Source of the DNA: Verticillium longisporum
Lineage: Eukaryota > Ascomycota > Sordariomycetes > Glomerellales > Plectosphaerellaceae
Length of the DNA stretch: 64,000 nt
Reading direction: 5' to 3'
NCBI GenBank assembly: GCA_019188255.1
Contig: JAETXT010000002.1
Location: forward strand, 1,798,001-1,862,000
Position 1 is the first letter of the stretch, and every line of letters starts with the position of its first letter. The notes beneath the pieces are model-generated. The model was not told the origin of the DNA. It saw only the letters and a program-made list of their open reading frames with translations, and did not search any database. The position numbers and the translations under genes were made by a program. This document shows, in pieces, positions 1 through 10,752 of the stretch.

Positions 1-2877
1 TGTCAATCTCGCAGAAGGCGGCAGTATGTGTATCGTTTAGGTCTATGGGGCGCTTCACGGTATGGATTAATTTCGTCAAGGAAGAAGGCACTGTCAGCGT
101 GCAACGATCACGATACTGGTTGCGAGGCTGAACCCCCAGCGGGTCTCGTGACCCAATACCCTGCTTTCGAACCAGGTACGAGCAAACAGAAAGACGAACC
201 TGGTATTTCGAAGACATCAAGCAGCTCAGAGGCCTCGTCTCAGCATCTCGCAGGGCTAGTCACTGAGTTCATTGTTGAGCAGGTCCTTTCAGGCTATGTG
301 TTTGTCAGCGACAGCTACCAAATCTCTGCCGGCTTTCGTCTGCTCGCTCTCCATCAGAGATATCAGTCATCTCTTTTGGACTTCGTGGCTTTCGGACATA
401 CATTTATTCGTGACCGGCTTGAGGCAGAACAAAGGGATTTGCGCGGAGTACTCCAAGATGAGCATCACCATCTCATCGGGACCTTGTGTAGTCTTTGGAC
501 CCACACTGAGTGGTCGGGAAACAAAAGTCTGAGCTCCTGGTTTCTGGAATATCTGGCCAAGAATTGTGAGGTGGCTCTGGGGGAGAGCCACATTATTACA
601 AGAGTATTCGAGGAGATGCGTGCCCACCCAGAGAGGTCCGATCCCCTGGAGTGCCTTGATCTTTTGGCCCATCTGCCGATGATGTTATTTCATCCACGGA
701 AGGTTGGTGTTACCTTGAAAGACCCCACTCAGGGAAACACTTCTCCTGGGTCAAGTGAGAAAAGCATTGACGACTACAGTGAGCCAAGCGAGTCTGGCCC
801 TGCTAGCCAGTCAGTACAGCTAGCTCGCCGTTCCGGAGTAAGGCCCGCCGTTGGTTCTGGTACCCATCAACGAACTCTAAATTGGGTAGGACAGCGAGGC
901 GAAGACGGCAATCAAAGCACAGAAAAACCTGCCAATATGGCAATATCCCTGCTGGGTGCTTCCCTCCCGAAAATAGAGCCAGATTCTTTGCCGACAGCAG
1001 CCAGTGACCTCGATATCCAACAGACACATCAGCATCACTTATTGGCCTCCAACAGTGAAGACGACTCGTCTGTCAGCGAGGCGACGTCTGTATCGGAAGC
1101 AGTTGACTCATTGTCAATAAGGAAGCAGCAAATCGTCGATGGCATTGTGGGATTGTACGTGGAACAAATCGATGATTGGACGGCGAGACTAGCAAGCTAC
1201 GTCAAGGGTGCAACCGGGACGATCGAAACTGGACGTGGGAGCCACAAATCGCAGGACCTATTATATATGCCCGCTGGATCTACTTCTTGTCCAAATCAAA
1301 AACGAAAGCGTCCAGAGGACGATGGCAGAGACGAAGATCGTGGGGATGACGACAGCGACCCTCGAGGCAAGAAACCGAAACCCGACAATGACGCTAAAGA
1401 CGGTGATTGTGCTCTTCTGGCGTGTCCGTACTATAAATTTGATCGGTGGTCATGCGAGCATCGGGCATGCAAAGGCCCTGGGTGGGCAACGGTCGCAAGA
1501 GTCAAGTATGGTGCAACACGAACCCCCTTTCGTCCAAAGTTCTTGCTTACACAACAAAAGGGAGCATGTCTATCGATGTCACTCCGTTCCCAAGTACATC
1601 TGTTCTAGGTGCCAACAGGACCTGAAGACCGCAGCGTTGCTCCAAGATCACGCCCAGGAAGCACAATCTTGTGACAAACAGACCCCAAGGTTTACATATC
1701 AGGTTGCTAAGGTCTTGGAAGCGAATCTGAGGAAGAAAGAAGGACTCCACAAGCTGGATCGCTTGGAGAAGTGGCGAAAGGTATACAAGATGATATTCGA
1801 CGTTGAGGACAACCACATTCCCGATCCGCGTGAGTGAATCCATTTTGTGTTGATATCACGCTGAGCTATAACGTTGACGTTCTGTCAGGCATGGGAGTCG
1901 GAGACAAAAGTACACCAGAATCGCTGGGAGACTACCTGAGGAGGGTGATGCCTGGCCAAATCAGGAGGCTTGCGACGGCTGAGGTCGACAGAATTTTTGG
2001 GCCACAGGCAGAAGCATGCCAGGCTCTGATGGTGAACCTCATTGTAAGCCTTGAGCGACCCCTGGAGCAGAGGTTTCGGGCCTGCATGAACAAACCTCCG
2101 ACAACACGCGGCCGGTGTATAGGGACCACTTTTGGTGTACCCCCCGCGGGTGTTCCCATCACTTCGCCGTTTTCACCGTCACAGGGGGCGTCAGGGTCCT
2201 CGCTGCAGTCTTCCGGTCACGAGAATACACCCATGAGCTCGGACGGCCAGCCTGGATCCAGCCGAATTGACTCTGGCCAGTCCAGGATTTTGCGACCTCA
2301 CCAGCATCGACCCAGCCGAGAGACGCACGAAAGAGGACGTGAAGTTCCATTCGATAGAGCTCACGAATGCGCCTCATCACAGGATGCCAGCATGTTTGAG
2401 GCGGCGAACCTTGTGCTTCAAGGTGCTTACGATGAATCTTCCGATCTCGACAGATGGGGGATTGCCGCTATGACCCAGTCAGCACAATCGACGACAGCCA
2501 CACAAAACCCATGGGTTGGACAATACTATAGCCCGGGACTTATTGAACCTGTAGCCTATCTTGACCCAAGCTTGGCCAATCTCTTAACACCATCCGCCAG
2601 CGCACCGCCTCAGCAACATCCTCTCGATCCATGGAGCGTGAACGCGCAACGGTATGACGCTCATGACTTCGGCGGTGACCCATTTCAAAGCTCCTTCCCA
2701 AACGATTTCCAGCCTTACAGCGCCTTTCATTTTGCGCGTCCTGTTGATATGAATGTAGGGGACACTGGCTCGGAAGGAGGCCAAGGGGGAGAAAGCAGGG
2801 GAGACTGGAAAGCCGTCGGTCACGATGGAGACGGACTGGGTATGGTAGATCTGCATGTAGAGGGTGACCAGGTTTGA
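1..2877 (+). CDS. C2H2-like zinc-finger protein, 5' partial, three exons
   Basis: Unnamed fungal protein whose frame is open to the left window edge, so the start lies outside. The first in-frame Met is well inside, and the GTG at 28 is not a credible start. Exons as read: 1-1505, 1561-1829, 1889-2877. Intron 1 (1506-1560) has GTATGG, a CTTAC branch and AAG. Intron 2 (1830-1888) has GTGAGT and CAG. Both keep the frame, and splicing restores a Cys/His cluster: CPYYK, then C-K-G-P-G-W, then RVKEHVYRCHSVPKYIC with SRC, and a later L-x-x-H with Cys. This is the layout of a large fungal C2H2-like family, usually followed as here by an E-K-W-x-x-[VI]-Y segment and an acidic helix. A Lys/Arg-rich stretch (about 1300-1380) precedes the fingers and could be a nuclear signal. 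The last exon is Ser/Pro/Gln-rich and low in complexity. Role unknown; nucleic-acid binding is inferred from the fingers only. Confidence 0.72.
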
Positions 2878-3330
2878 TTGGGATTTTGTAATGCCAGGTA
2901 CTGAAGCATAGTAAGTAAGTTTGATGAAAGAATATCGGCGAACGTGATATATCTACTTTTGGTGCGTCTTGAATGTGGCACCTTGGAAGAAATCCGGCTG
3001 ATAAGGACTACCGTAACTACCCCGCCCCCGCACGTTCGACGTTCAGAAGCTCCGTTTCAGCAGTGTGAGGATGAGGTGGGGCCCAACCCGACCCTGACTT
3101 CCCACGTCCGTACCTCGCCCAGGTGACGACGCCCGATGCCCAAGGCTCCTGAAAGGCTCCTAGACTTCCCCAAACTACACCACGAACATCCTCGGCCTTC
3201 TCTTCCACGACGACCCCATCCAGGACAGCCCTGGAGGCACCACCACCTTCTTTTCTGACGTGCGACCCAACCCAGCCAACTGTTCATCCTTTCCCCCTCA
3301 CGGCAACGACGAAGACCCCGCCAGCCCACC
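2878..3330. other. Intergenic region
   Basis: No supported gene. It lies between the stop of the zinc-finger gene and the start of the SH3BGR-like gene and should hold the terminator of the first and promoter of the second. The last 100 bases before 3331 are C-rich with few G, typical of fungal 5' leader DNA. Confidence 0.5.
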
Positions 3331-5040
3331 ATGACGACCTTCTCGACCGACCCAGCCCTCTACATCTTCACCTCCCTGACAGCCGGCTCCTCGCACATTG
3401 TCACAGCCACGTCCCGCCTCGAGACCATCCTCCGCGCGAACCGCGTCACCTTCAAGGCCGTCGACCTGGCCACCGACCAAAAGGCCCGCATGCTCTGGGG
3501 ACGCCGCGCCGGCAAAGATGCATCCGGCCGCGTGCGCAAGCTGCCCGGCCTGGCGCAGGAGGGTCTCATTCTCGGGGTAATGCCCAGTCTTCATCCCTTC
3601 CCCCATTCGTCACATCACAGCTAACGCAAAGGCCCCTACCAGGACCTCGTCGAAATCGAAGACTGGAACGAGTACGGCGAGCTGAAGCAGCACGTCAAGA
3701 TCTACTACGACGAGTTCACCATCCCCAACATCCACAACAAGCCGAAAGACCCGCCGAAACGATTCGTCCATCCCATCACCGGCGCCCCCATGAAGGGCGG
3801 GCCCAAAGCCGGTTCCAAAGCTGCGGCCGGTGCAGCGGCGGCGGCGGCGGCGGCGGCGGCGGCAGCGTCGGCCTCGTCCTCATCCTCCGCGAAGCCGGCC
3901 GCCCCGCCAGCCGCACCGCCGCTGCCCCCGGCCGATGAGAAGAAAGCGGCCACCGCGGCACCGGCAAAGAAGGCCGAGACGGGCGAAAAGGTGACGATGC
4001 CGATCCGCTCCATCGCCGACGAGGCGGCCCAGAAGGCGAAGGACCTGCGTCTCGCGGCGCTGCGGGAGAAGGTCCACGGCAGCAAGGCCAAGGCCGAGGA
4101 GAAGGCCAAGGCAGAGGCCTCGACTGAGAAGAAGGCCGAAGACAAGGCAGCAGCTGAGAAGACCGAGGACAAGGCGGCAGCTGAGAAGACCGAGGACAAG
4201 GCAGTCGAGGAAAAGAAGAAGGAAGGCAAGCCGACCGAACAGACAGAAAACAAATCAGCCGAGAAGGACACAACGGCCGAGAAAGAAGCAGAAGCAAAGC
4301 CCGCACCAACAACACCAGCCAAGACCACCGCCTCGACCTCGACCTCTTCCCTGGCCACGACCTCCTCGTCCGCCGCCGCCAGCAGCAGCATCTCGGCCTT
4401 CCGCGCCGCGACGGCCCTGCAGTCCCCGACCCGCACGACCTGGGTGCCCGCCTCGCCGGCCTCGACCGCCGCCCTGCGCGAGGCGCTGCAGTCGCCGACG
4501 ACGGCGCGCTGGAAGGCCGCCGCCACGTTTGAGGCCCCCGCCGCGAGCCACATGGGCGCTGCCCTCGCGGCGGCGTCGCAGGAGGATATCGCCGCCATCG
4601 AGAAGGCCGAGGCGATACCCGAGGAGGACGAGGAGGAGGATGACGAGGACGAGGACGAAGAGGAAGAGGAAGAAAGCAGCGAAGAGGAGGAGGAGAGCAG
4701 TGAGGAGGACAGCGACGAGGAGGAATCCGAGGAGGACGGCGAGGAGAAGGCCAAGGCTGCGGTTGCTAAACCCGCTACTGCTGCGTCTGCTTCCTCTGCT
4801 GCTGCTTCTTCTTCTGCTGCTGCTGCCCCTGCTGCTGCCCCTGCTGCTGCCCCTGCTGCTGCCCCTGCTGCTGCTGCCCCACCTGCGACGAAGCCGGCAG
4901 AGAGCGAAAGTGAAAGTGAAGAAGAAAGCGAGAGCGAGAGCGAGGAGGACGATGATGACGAGGAAGAACAAGTCAAGAAGCCAGCGGCAGTAGCGCCGGC
5001 TCCGGCTGCTGCGACTGCTGCGCCGGCAGCGGACAAGTAG
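3331..5040 (+). CDS. SH3BGR / glutaredoxin-fold protein with long acidic tail
   Basis: Two exons, 3331-3576 and 3643-5040, give 547 residues. The intron (3577-3642) has GTAATG, CTAAC at 3621 and acceptor CTACCAG. The nearer AAG at 3630-3631 would break the frame. Residues 1-105 form a thioredoxin-like fold of the SH3BGR type: a strand with SSHIVTATSR, a helix, then FKAVDLATD, RVRKLPGL and EIEDWNEYGELKQ. No CxxC pair is seen, so redox catalysis is not expected. The rest is low complexity: poly-Ala from a (GCG)9 run at 3835-3861, a tandem EKTEDKAAA repeat, Lys/Glu-rich segments, a (APAA)n stretch near 4820-4880, and an Asp/Glu/Ser tail. The acid-rich C-terminus after an SH3BGR fold matches the family name (SH3-binding Glu-rich protein), but this tail is much longer than in animals. 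Function in fungi is unclear. The 449-codon frame on the opposite strand is a shadow of this repetitive DNA. Confidence 0.8.
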
Positions 5041-5256
5041 AGATGACGAGGCACGGTTTTAGCAGGTGTTTCTTCCGGAGTGCTTGGCCTGGCGGCGTTA
5101 CTCGGAGAGGCAGGATGTTCTCTGTTCGGCCTACAGTTTAGGTCTGCCTGATTGTTACTTGACGTTCACCGTGAGTTTAATTCAACACTAATAAATGGCC
5201 CGCTCAATGCCGTCAGATTTGCTAGCCTCGCAAATGTCTTCTACATCCGATTCATA

Positions 5257-8200
5257 TCAGTACAGCTCGTCATCATCATCCGCCGTCCCGTGCTGAAAGG
5301 CAGCTTTGCCCTTGCCCTTGTTGACGCGGCCGTTGGGGGCCCGATCCTCGTCATCGTCGCTATCCACCGCCAGCGCTTTTACCTTGCCCTTATCCCGCGC
5401 TGGCGCCTTGCCCTTCCCTTTGGAACTGGCGACCGACTCGCCGGATACGGCCCTCGCAGCACCGCCGCCTGGTCTCGCGACTTCAGCCCCCTGTCCTTCC
5501 TTCTGCGCCGGGCCCTCGAACGACCGCCTCATCGTCTCATACCGCGCCAGCTCGCCCGCGCTGACAGACGGCACGAGCTCCCGGTCGGCGGCGAGGAAGT
5601 CTTCTTCCGTCACGACAACAGCAATATCCTCGGCCGTGGCGTGATGATCGAAAAAGTTGGCCGTCGAGATGGGGTGCTGGTCTGGGCCACGTGTTGCGTT
5701 GATGGCCGCCACCTTGGCGTCGACGGACGACGTCTGGCGCGTGATAGCCTTGAGCATGGCGTCGCTGCAGAGAGCGTAGTAGTCTGCACCCGTGTAGTGG
5801 TAGGGCAGCTGGGAGGCGACGCGGTCTAGCGAGAGTGAGGGGTGGAGGGTGAACCTAGACAGTTGTTAGTTGGTCTGGGTTTTCTGGTTGGGATGAAGCT
5901 GGAAAATAAATGGGAGGGAAGGGAACTGGGGCGGGGATAGACTGAATAACATACTTGCGGGTGACAGCTTCAAGGATCTTGAGCTGCGTCTCGCGCGTGT
6001 CGGCCACACTAAGGTACAGCATCTTGTCGAAGCGGCCCGGTCGCAACAGTGCCGGATCTAGCAGGTCAGGCCTGTTGGTCGCACCAATGACGAAGACGCC
6101 GCCGCCACCATCGCTGCCGCCCGACATGCCGTCGAGCTCAGCGAGGAGCTGCGACACGATGCGGTCCATGACGCCACCACTGTCTCCCTGGTTGCCACGC
6201 TTGGGCGCGACCGAGTCGAGCTCGTCGAAGAAGACAACGCAAGGACGCGCGTCTCTCGCCTTTTGGAAGACGCGGCGCACATTGGCCTCCGACTCACCAA
6301 TGTACATGTTGAGCAGCTCGGGGCCCTTGACGCTGAAGAAGTTGAGGCTATACTCGGTGGCGATGGCCTTGGCGAGGAGCGTCTTGCCCGTTCCAGGAGG
6401 GCCGTAGAACAGAATGCCAGAGCGCTTCTTCAGCCCCTTGGCGAACAGCTCCGGCCTTTCGAGGGGCAGCTGGATGGTCTCCTTGACAGCTGCCTTGATG
6501 TATTGGAGGCCCCCCACGTCGTCCCAGGTGACGTTGGGGATCTTGGGTGCGCCAATGGCACCAGCAAAGTTCTTGCGGGCCTTCTCCACGGCAACGTCAA
6601 AATCGGTTTTGGTCACGCTGCGTGCTGCAGGGCATCCGGTGGCTTGTGGTCCACCCGAAACTTCGACGTCCCTGACGGTCACAAGTCGGTTGTCGCTCGA
6701 GGCCTTTCGTGACATGTCCTCCAACCGCAGGTTGCGGGCGATGCGAGCCCGCTCCACCGCGTCTACCAATCCGCCTGCTACGAAGGCAGCCGTCTTCAGG
6801 GCAACGCCAGTGATTTCAACATCGAGATCAAGGTCGAGCCCCATATCGTCAACAACGCTCTTCAAGATGCCTGCTCGCTCAACCTCGTCAGGAGCACCCA
6901 TCTCAAGTTCGTATGTGAAGAGGCTGCGCAGGCCCTTGGGCAGCTTGTCGACATCATTTGTCGTCGCAATCAAGACCCTCGACTCCTGGAGTAGCCCTTT
7001 CATCGTCGACACCATGCGGTCTGCCGTCAGGCCCTCGATGTGCTTGAATAGCAAGACCGTGCAGTCGGCGCCACAACTTAGGCCACGCTCCGCTCGAGCC
7101 TTGAGGAACCCTTCCGTCTTGACGTCGCTGCCGCTCCCCTCTGCCTCGCTCAGCAGGTCGTTGGCGTCGATGGGATACGTATGAAGTCCGACATCGGCGC
7201 ACGCAGTGGTGGCTACTGTCGACTTGCCAATGTAGCGATGCGTCGAGGTGAGAAGGATGGCAACTGGCGACATGCGGCCGTGAATGGCCGCTGGACTGGT
7301 CGCCGCCGCCAGGAGGGCCTGCAGCCTGTGTCTCAGAGGCGAGATGTAGCGTTGGTCTTGCGAAGGGAGGGCCGGTGTGGGCGCGGCCAGTGATCGGATG
7401 GGAGTCTTTTTGACGCCAGTGTAGTATTCCCAGGTGCTAGACAAGCTGGCGGGGGGGGGGCCGTGACAAAGCCTGACAGGTTCATACCGACCGTCTCGCT
7501 GTCTATGCAGGCCACACCCTTCCACAGATCCTCAATGAGGTCGTCGTCTTCATCACGCTTTTGCGCTTGGACATGTCCAACCTTGAACCACGCCACCTGG
7601 TTGGCCTTGGACGTGTCGTTGGATAAGGATATGATGTTGTCGACCTCGGCATCTTGAAACATCTTTCCGAGAAGAGTATCGATAGGAACAGCAATCAAGT
7701 CACCTGCCTTGGCAAGTCGGACCTTTTCCGCAAAGTAACGCTTGAGACCAGCCAGGACGACGGTCTGGTACGCCCTCTCGACGGAGATGGGGGACCTGAC
7801 TTGATGGATGGTGATGTCTCGCGCAAAGGGTGGGTGGGATGCTCTCGAGAACTTGGCAGCAGTGCTCTTGCCTTGCGCCGTGCAGAGAGTTAGGTGCGAG
7901 AGACGAAAGTAGGCTGGTGATTCGAGATTTGCGAGGAGGATGGGGGAGATGTATGCCGCGGGGCCAGTGGGCTTCTGCGTTTGTGACTCGAAAAAGGACG
8001 GTTTGCGCTGCAGGTGCCTCGAGCTCGGTATCCTCGTGACCGGTTTTTGTGTGTACCCCTCGGGAAGACTGTACACCCTGACAGGCCGCCAGTTTGGCTC
8101 TGGGCCGTCTTCGAGGGCGTTCAAGCTGCTGAGGCCGCCGAGACCAAAGGCGCCGAAGCCGTGGGCGGGAGGTTCTTCAGCCGCCTCAACACGGACCCAG

Positions 8201-9567
8201 TCTCCCGAAAAGCAGCCAATTTTCAGCAAAGAAGAAATGTCGACGAATATCCTCGCCTCCTCATCGTCTTCTGGTGTCGGCTTCGGGTGGAGGAGGACCT
8301 GAGGAATCTGCTCCATGAGGCCCTGCGCCCTGAAGAGACGGCCTCGAGGGCGGTCCGGTCGCGCGGTCGTCGCAGTGCAGGACGAAAAGACTGAGCCGGG
8401 TGTCGCAATGCCATTGGGCCGCCTCCCCCTGCCAATGGTCATGGGCGAGCCCGGCTGCATCGTGGAGACGCCACTAGCATTTGTTGTGTGCAGCATGGGC
8501 GCCTGAAGTGAGATCATCTCGTCCATGGAGTCGTCAGAACTCTCGTCATCCTGCTCGAGGCCCGAAGCCTCAGACTCTTCTGTTTCTGTGACCGTCTCCA
8601 TCTCTGTGACCTGGGCGTCCGTCTTGTAGCGCTCCTCGGCGGCCGAGTAGAACTGGTCGTTGGCGGTGTCCTCATCGTCCTCGGGCACGCCGTTGAGTCC
8701 ACGGTTCGCAGCCATGGCAGCCGGCGTACGCCCAGACTTGGCGCGCACGTTGCCGCGCATCAGCACAATTTTGGTGTCGGGCGTCAGGATGCCCTGGTTG
8801 TAGGGCTCGCACATGACGATTTCGCCACCATTGGGCGGCACATGGGTGACGGGATGAGGCGGCAGAGGCAGAAGGAACTGGTCGCCAGAGTGTATGACAG
8901 CCACGTTGCCCAGCGCGACGCGCAGGGCCTCGGTGAGGTGATCCTCGGGGAGGTGGCGGTCCTGCCCTTGGCCTTGGCCTTGGTGTCGTGGTCGGGGTGG
9001 CTGTTGAAGAAATGGCCCTCGCCTTGTTCCAGACGCTTGATGGATTCCTTCTCGAGATTGACAAAGACGGTGTCGAGGGGCAGGGCAACGGCATCGAGGA
9101 CGAGAATCTCAATGCCACCCCGGGCGTTGCCCATGAGCTTGGAGGGGGCCAGGTGTTGCAGAGCCGTGCGGAAGGACTGCAGGGCCAGGGACCTCGGGGA
9201 GAACTGCAGGATAGAGGGGCCCAGCTCGGGGTTCTTGAGGACGGGCACGAGGGTCCATGCTGTTTTGGTCGGAGAGGCAGTGGGGGCCCAGGGCGCGATG
9301 GCTACGTGTTGGATGTCGTCGGAGGATGCTGGCAGAGGGGTGGGCGGGTCAGCCGGGGACTCAAGACAATGGGGGAGCAGAGAAGAATGGTAAGATGGAG
9401 GGTTTCTCACAATTGGAAAGCTGAGGAAACAGATCAGCAAAGAGGTCGTCGGACAGGAAGCCGACATCGCCCTTGACATTGCCGTCGAGGAGGAGGGTCG
9501 CGGCGGCAGCTGGCTTGTCGGCCCTTCGGCGGCGACGCCTGCGTTTGGCGAGGATGGCAGAAGCCAT
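5257..9567 (-). CDS. PEX6: Peroxin-6, AAA+ ATPase of the peroxisomal export complex
   Basis: Pex6 with Pex1 pulls ubiquitinated Pex5 receptor from the peroxisome membrane. Exons on the minus strand: 9567-9411, 9328-5955, 5854-5257. Introns 9329-9410 (GTGAGA, CTGAC) and 5855-5954 (GTATGT, CTAAC) are in phase. Allowing for two one-base losses the product is 1376 aa, normal for filamentous fungi. The start MASAILAKRRRRR lies in a clear first exon. The D1 ATPase domain has a degenerate P-loop (IGKST), usual for Pex6. D2 is canonical: GPPGTGKT at about 1029-1036, Walker B VVFFDELDS, and the SRH motif GATNRPDLLDPALLRPGRF. The tail is Lys/Asp-rich. Odd: the frame shifts by one base within 8,940-9,000 and again at the G10 run 7451-7460. 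Conserved sequence continues on both sides each time and no frame-restoring intron of usual size and splice sites fits. The gene diverges from the lipase gene and converges with the SH3BGR-like gene. Confidence 0.93.
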
Positions 9568-10752
9568 GATGGGTATATATGAACGAGAGAAACGAAAAGA
9601 GCAGTTGGATTCTCAGCGCATTGGAGTCAATGGCATGGCGTATGTACCGAGAGGAAGCTGTCGCGAAGCCTTGCTTGGGACGAGGTCTAGGGTCTGGAGT
9701 TGAGTCGATCGCGGCTCGGTTGCGGCAGGCACTCGCGGCGCACCCCAGGCCTCGGCTTAGCTCTGGGGGAAGGGCCGGCAGGTTGTGGCCAATGGAGGGA
9801 GCTGTCTGAGGGGAAGTGGGGCTGTGCTGCTCGAATGCGTGGACCCTTCCTGCCCGCGTCGATGTTGCATGTACCGATGTCCGTCAGGAAAGAACAGTCA
9901 GCATTCACATGCCTTCATCCTTATCGACGTTATCGTATGCCCCCACCCTCAGCCGTCCCCAGTGCATGGCTTCAGCACACTTCACGCCCCAGAGAGCGCT
10001 ACAGCACGCCCTTAGCTCGCGTCATGACGTAGGTGTCAGGGTGTGGTCTGGCTGGCATGGCGGATGCGTGCTTGCGTCTTTGATTCCTCTTTTCCACACA
10101 CACATAGCAGGAGCCCCAAGGCTAGCTAACTAGTAGCGCCTCGAGCTTGTCTCGGGTGCACGTTTTGCACTGCATATGCTCCGGTTGCACGTACTAAGGC
10201 ACCTACCTAGGTACCTTAGGTAGGTAGGTACTAGTGGATGGGTGAGCCTGGCAACAGCAACGAGAGGCGAGCGAGCCTCAACACTCAACACCCTCATGGA
10301 CATGCAGTTCAGCCGCCACCGGACATTTCTCTCCCTTCTCTCCCTTGACCTCTTTCGTCGACATCATGCTGCATCGCCTTGCTTCTTGCTGCTGGTATCC
10401 CAGGATACATAACCCCCTGGGAAGCTCTACCTATGTTTTTGTCAGGCGTCTTGTCCACCGACTGCCCACCGTCTGATGATCGCCGCATCAAATCTGCATC
10501 TCCTCCACATAACGCCCCCTGTCTTCTGGCCTTGCATCAGGTACCTCCGCGCTATCAATCACCTTTCTAGGTACCTCAACCAAGGTTCGACTGTGGTCAC
10601 TCTGGCCCCCTGTTCGGTGCCGCACTGCCGTTCATCCCATCCACGCTTTCATCCATCAAGGCCTGGGTACTTAGTGACGAAGCCTTCCGATGCCGACCAG
10701 GCTGAGGGTGCAAAACCATGCACACCAACACCATTACACCCTCTCCCCAACC
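9568..10752. promoter_or_regulatory. Divergent promoter region between PEX6 and the lipase gene
   Basis: About 1.2 kb between two outward-facing starts and therefore a shared upstream region. No coding sequence is supported; the short open frames overlap on both strands and resemble nothing. At 10,196-10,230 lies a palindrome-rich stretch built on TAGGTACC and (TAGG)n; a similar stretch occurs near 17,690. The part before 10,753 is C-rich leader DNA. Confidence 0.5.

Noticed and set aside
3705..5054. 449-codon frame on the minus strand opposite the SH3BGR-like gene
   Set aside because: It is Ser/Ala low complexity produced by reading the GC-rich repeats backwards; the plus frame has a start, an in-phase intron and a recognisable fold.
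7441..7500. Intron as explanation of the PEX6 frame change at the C/G run
   Set aside because: The GTATGA donor does not pair with any acceptor that restores frame; the one pair that does would leave an intron of about 31 bp with a poor donor. One more base in the run restores the frame at once.
9568..10690. Short plus-strand frames upstream of the lipase gene
   Set aside because: Three overlapping frames with no domain, no splice logic and no codon bias; better read as promoter and leader.
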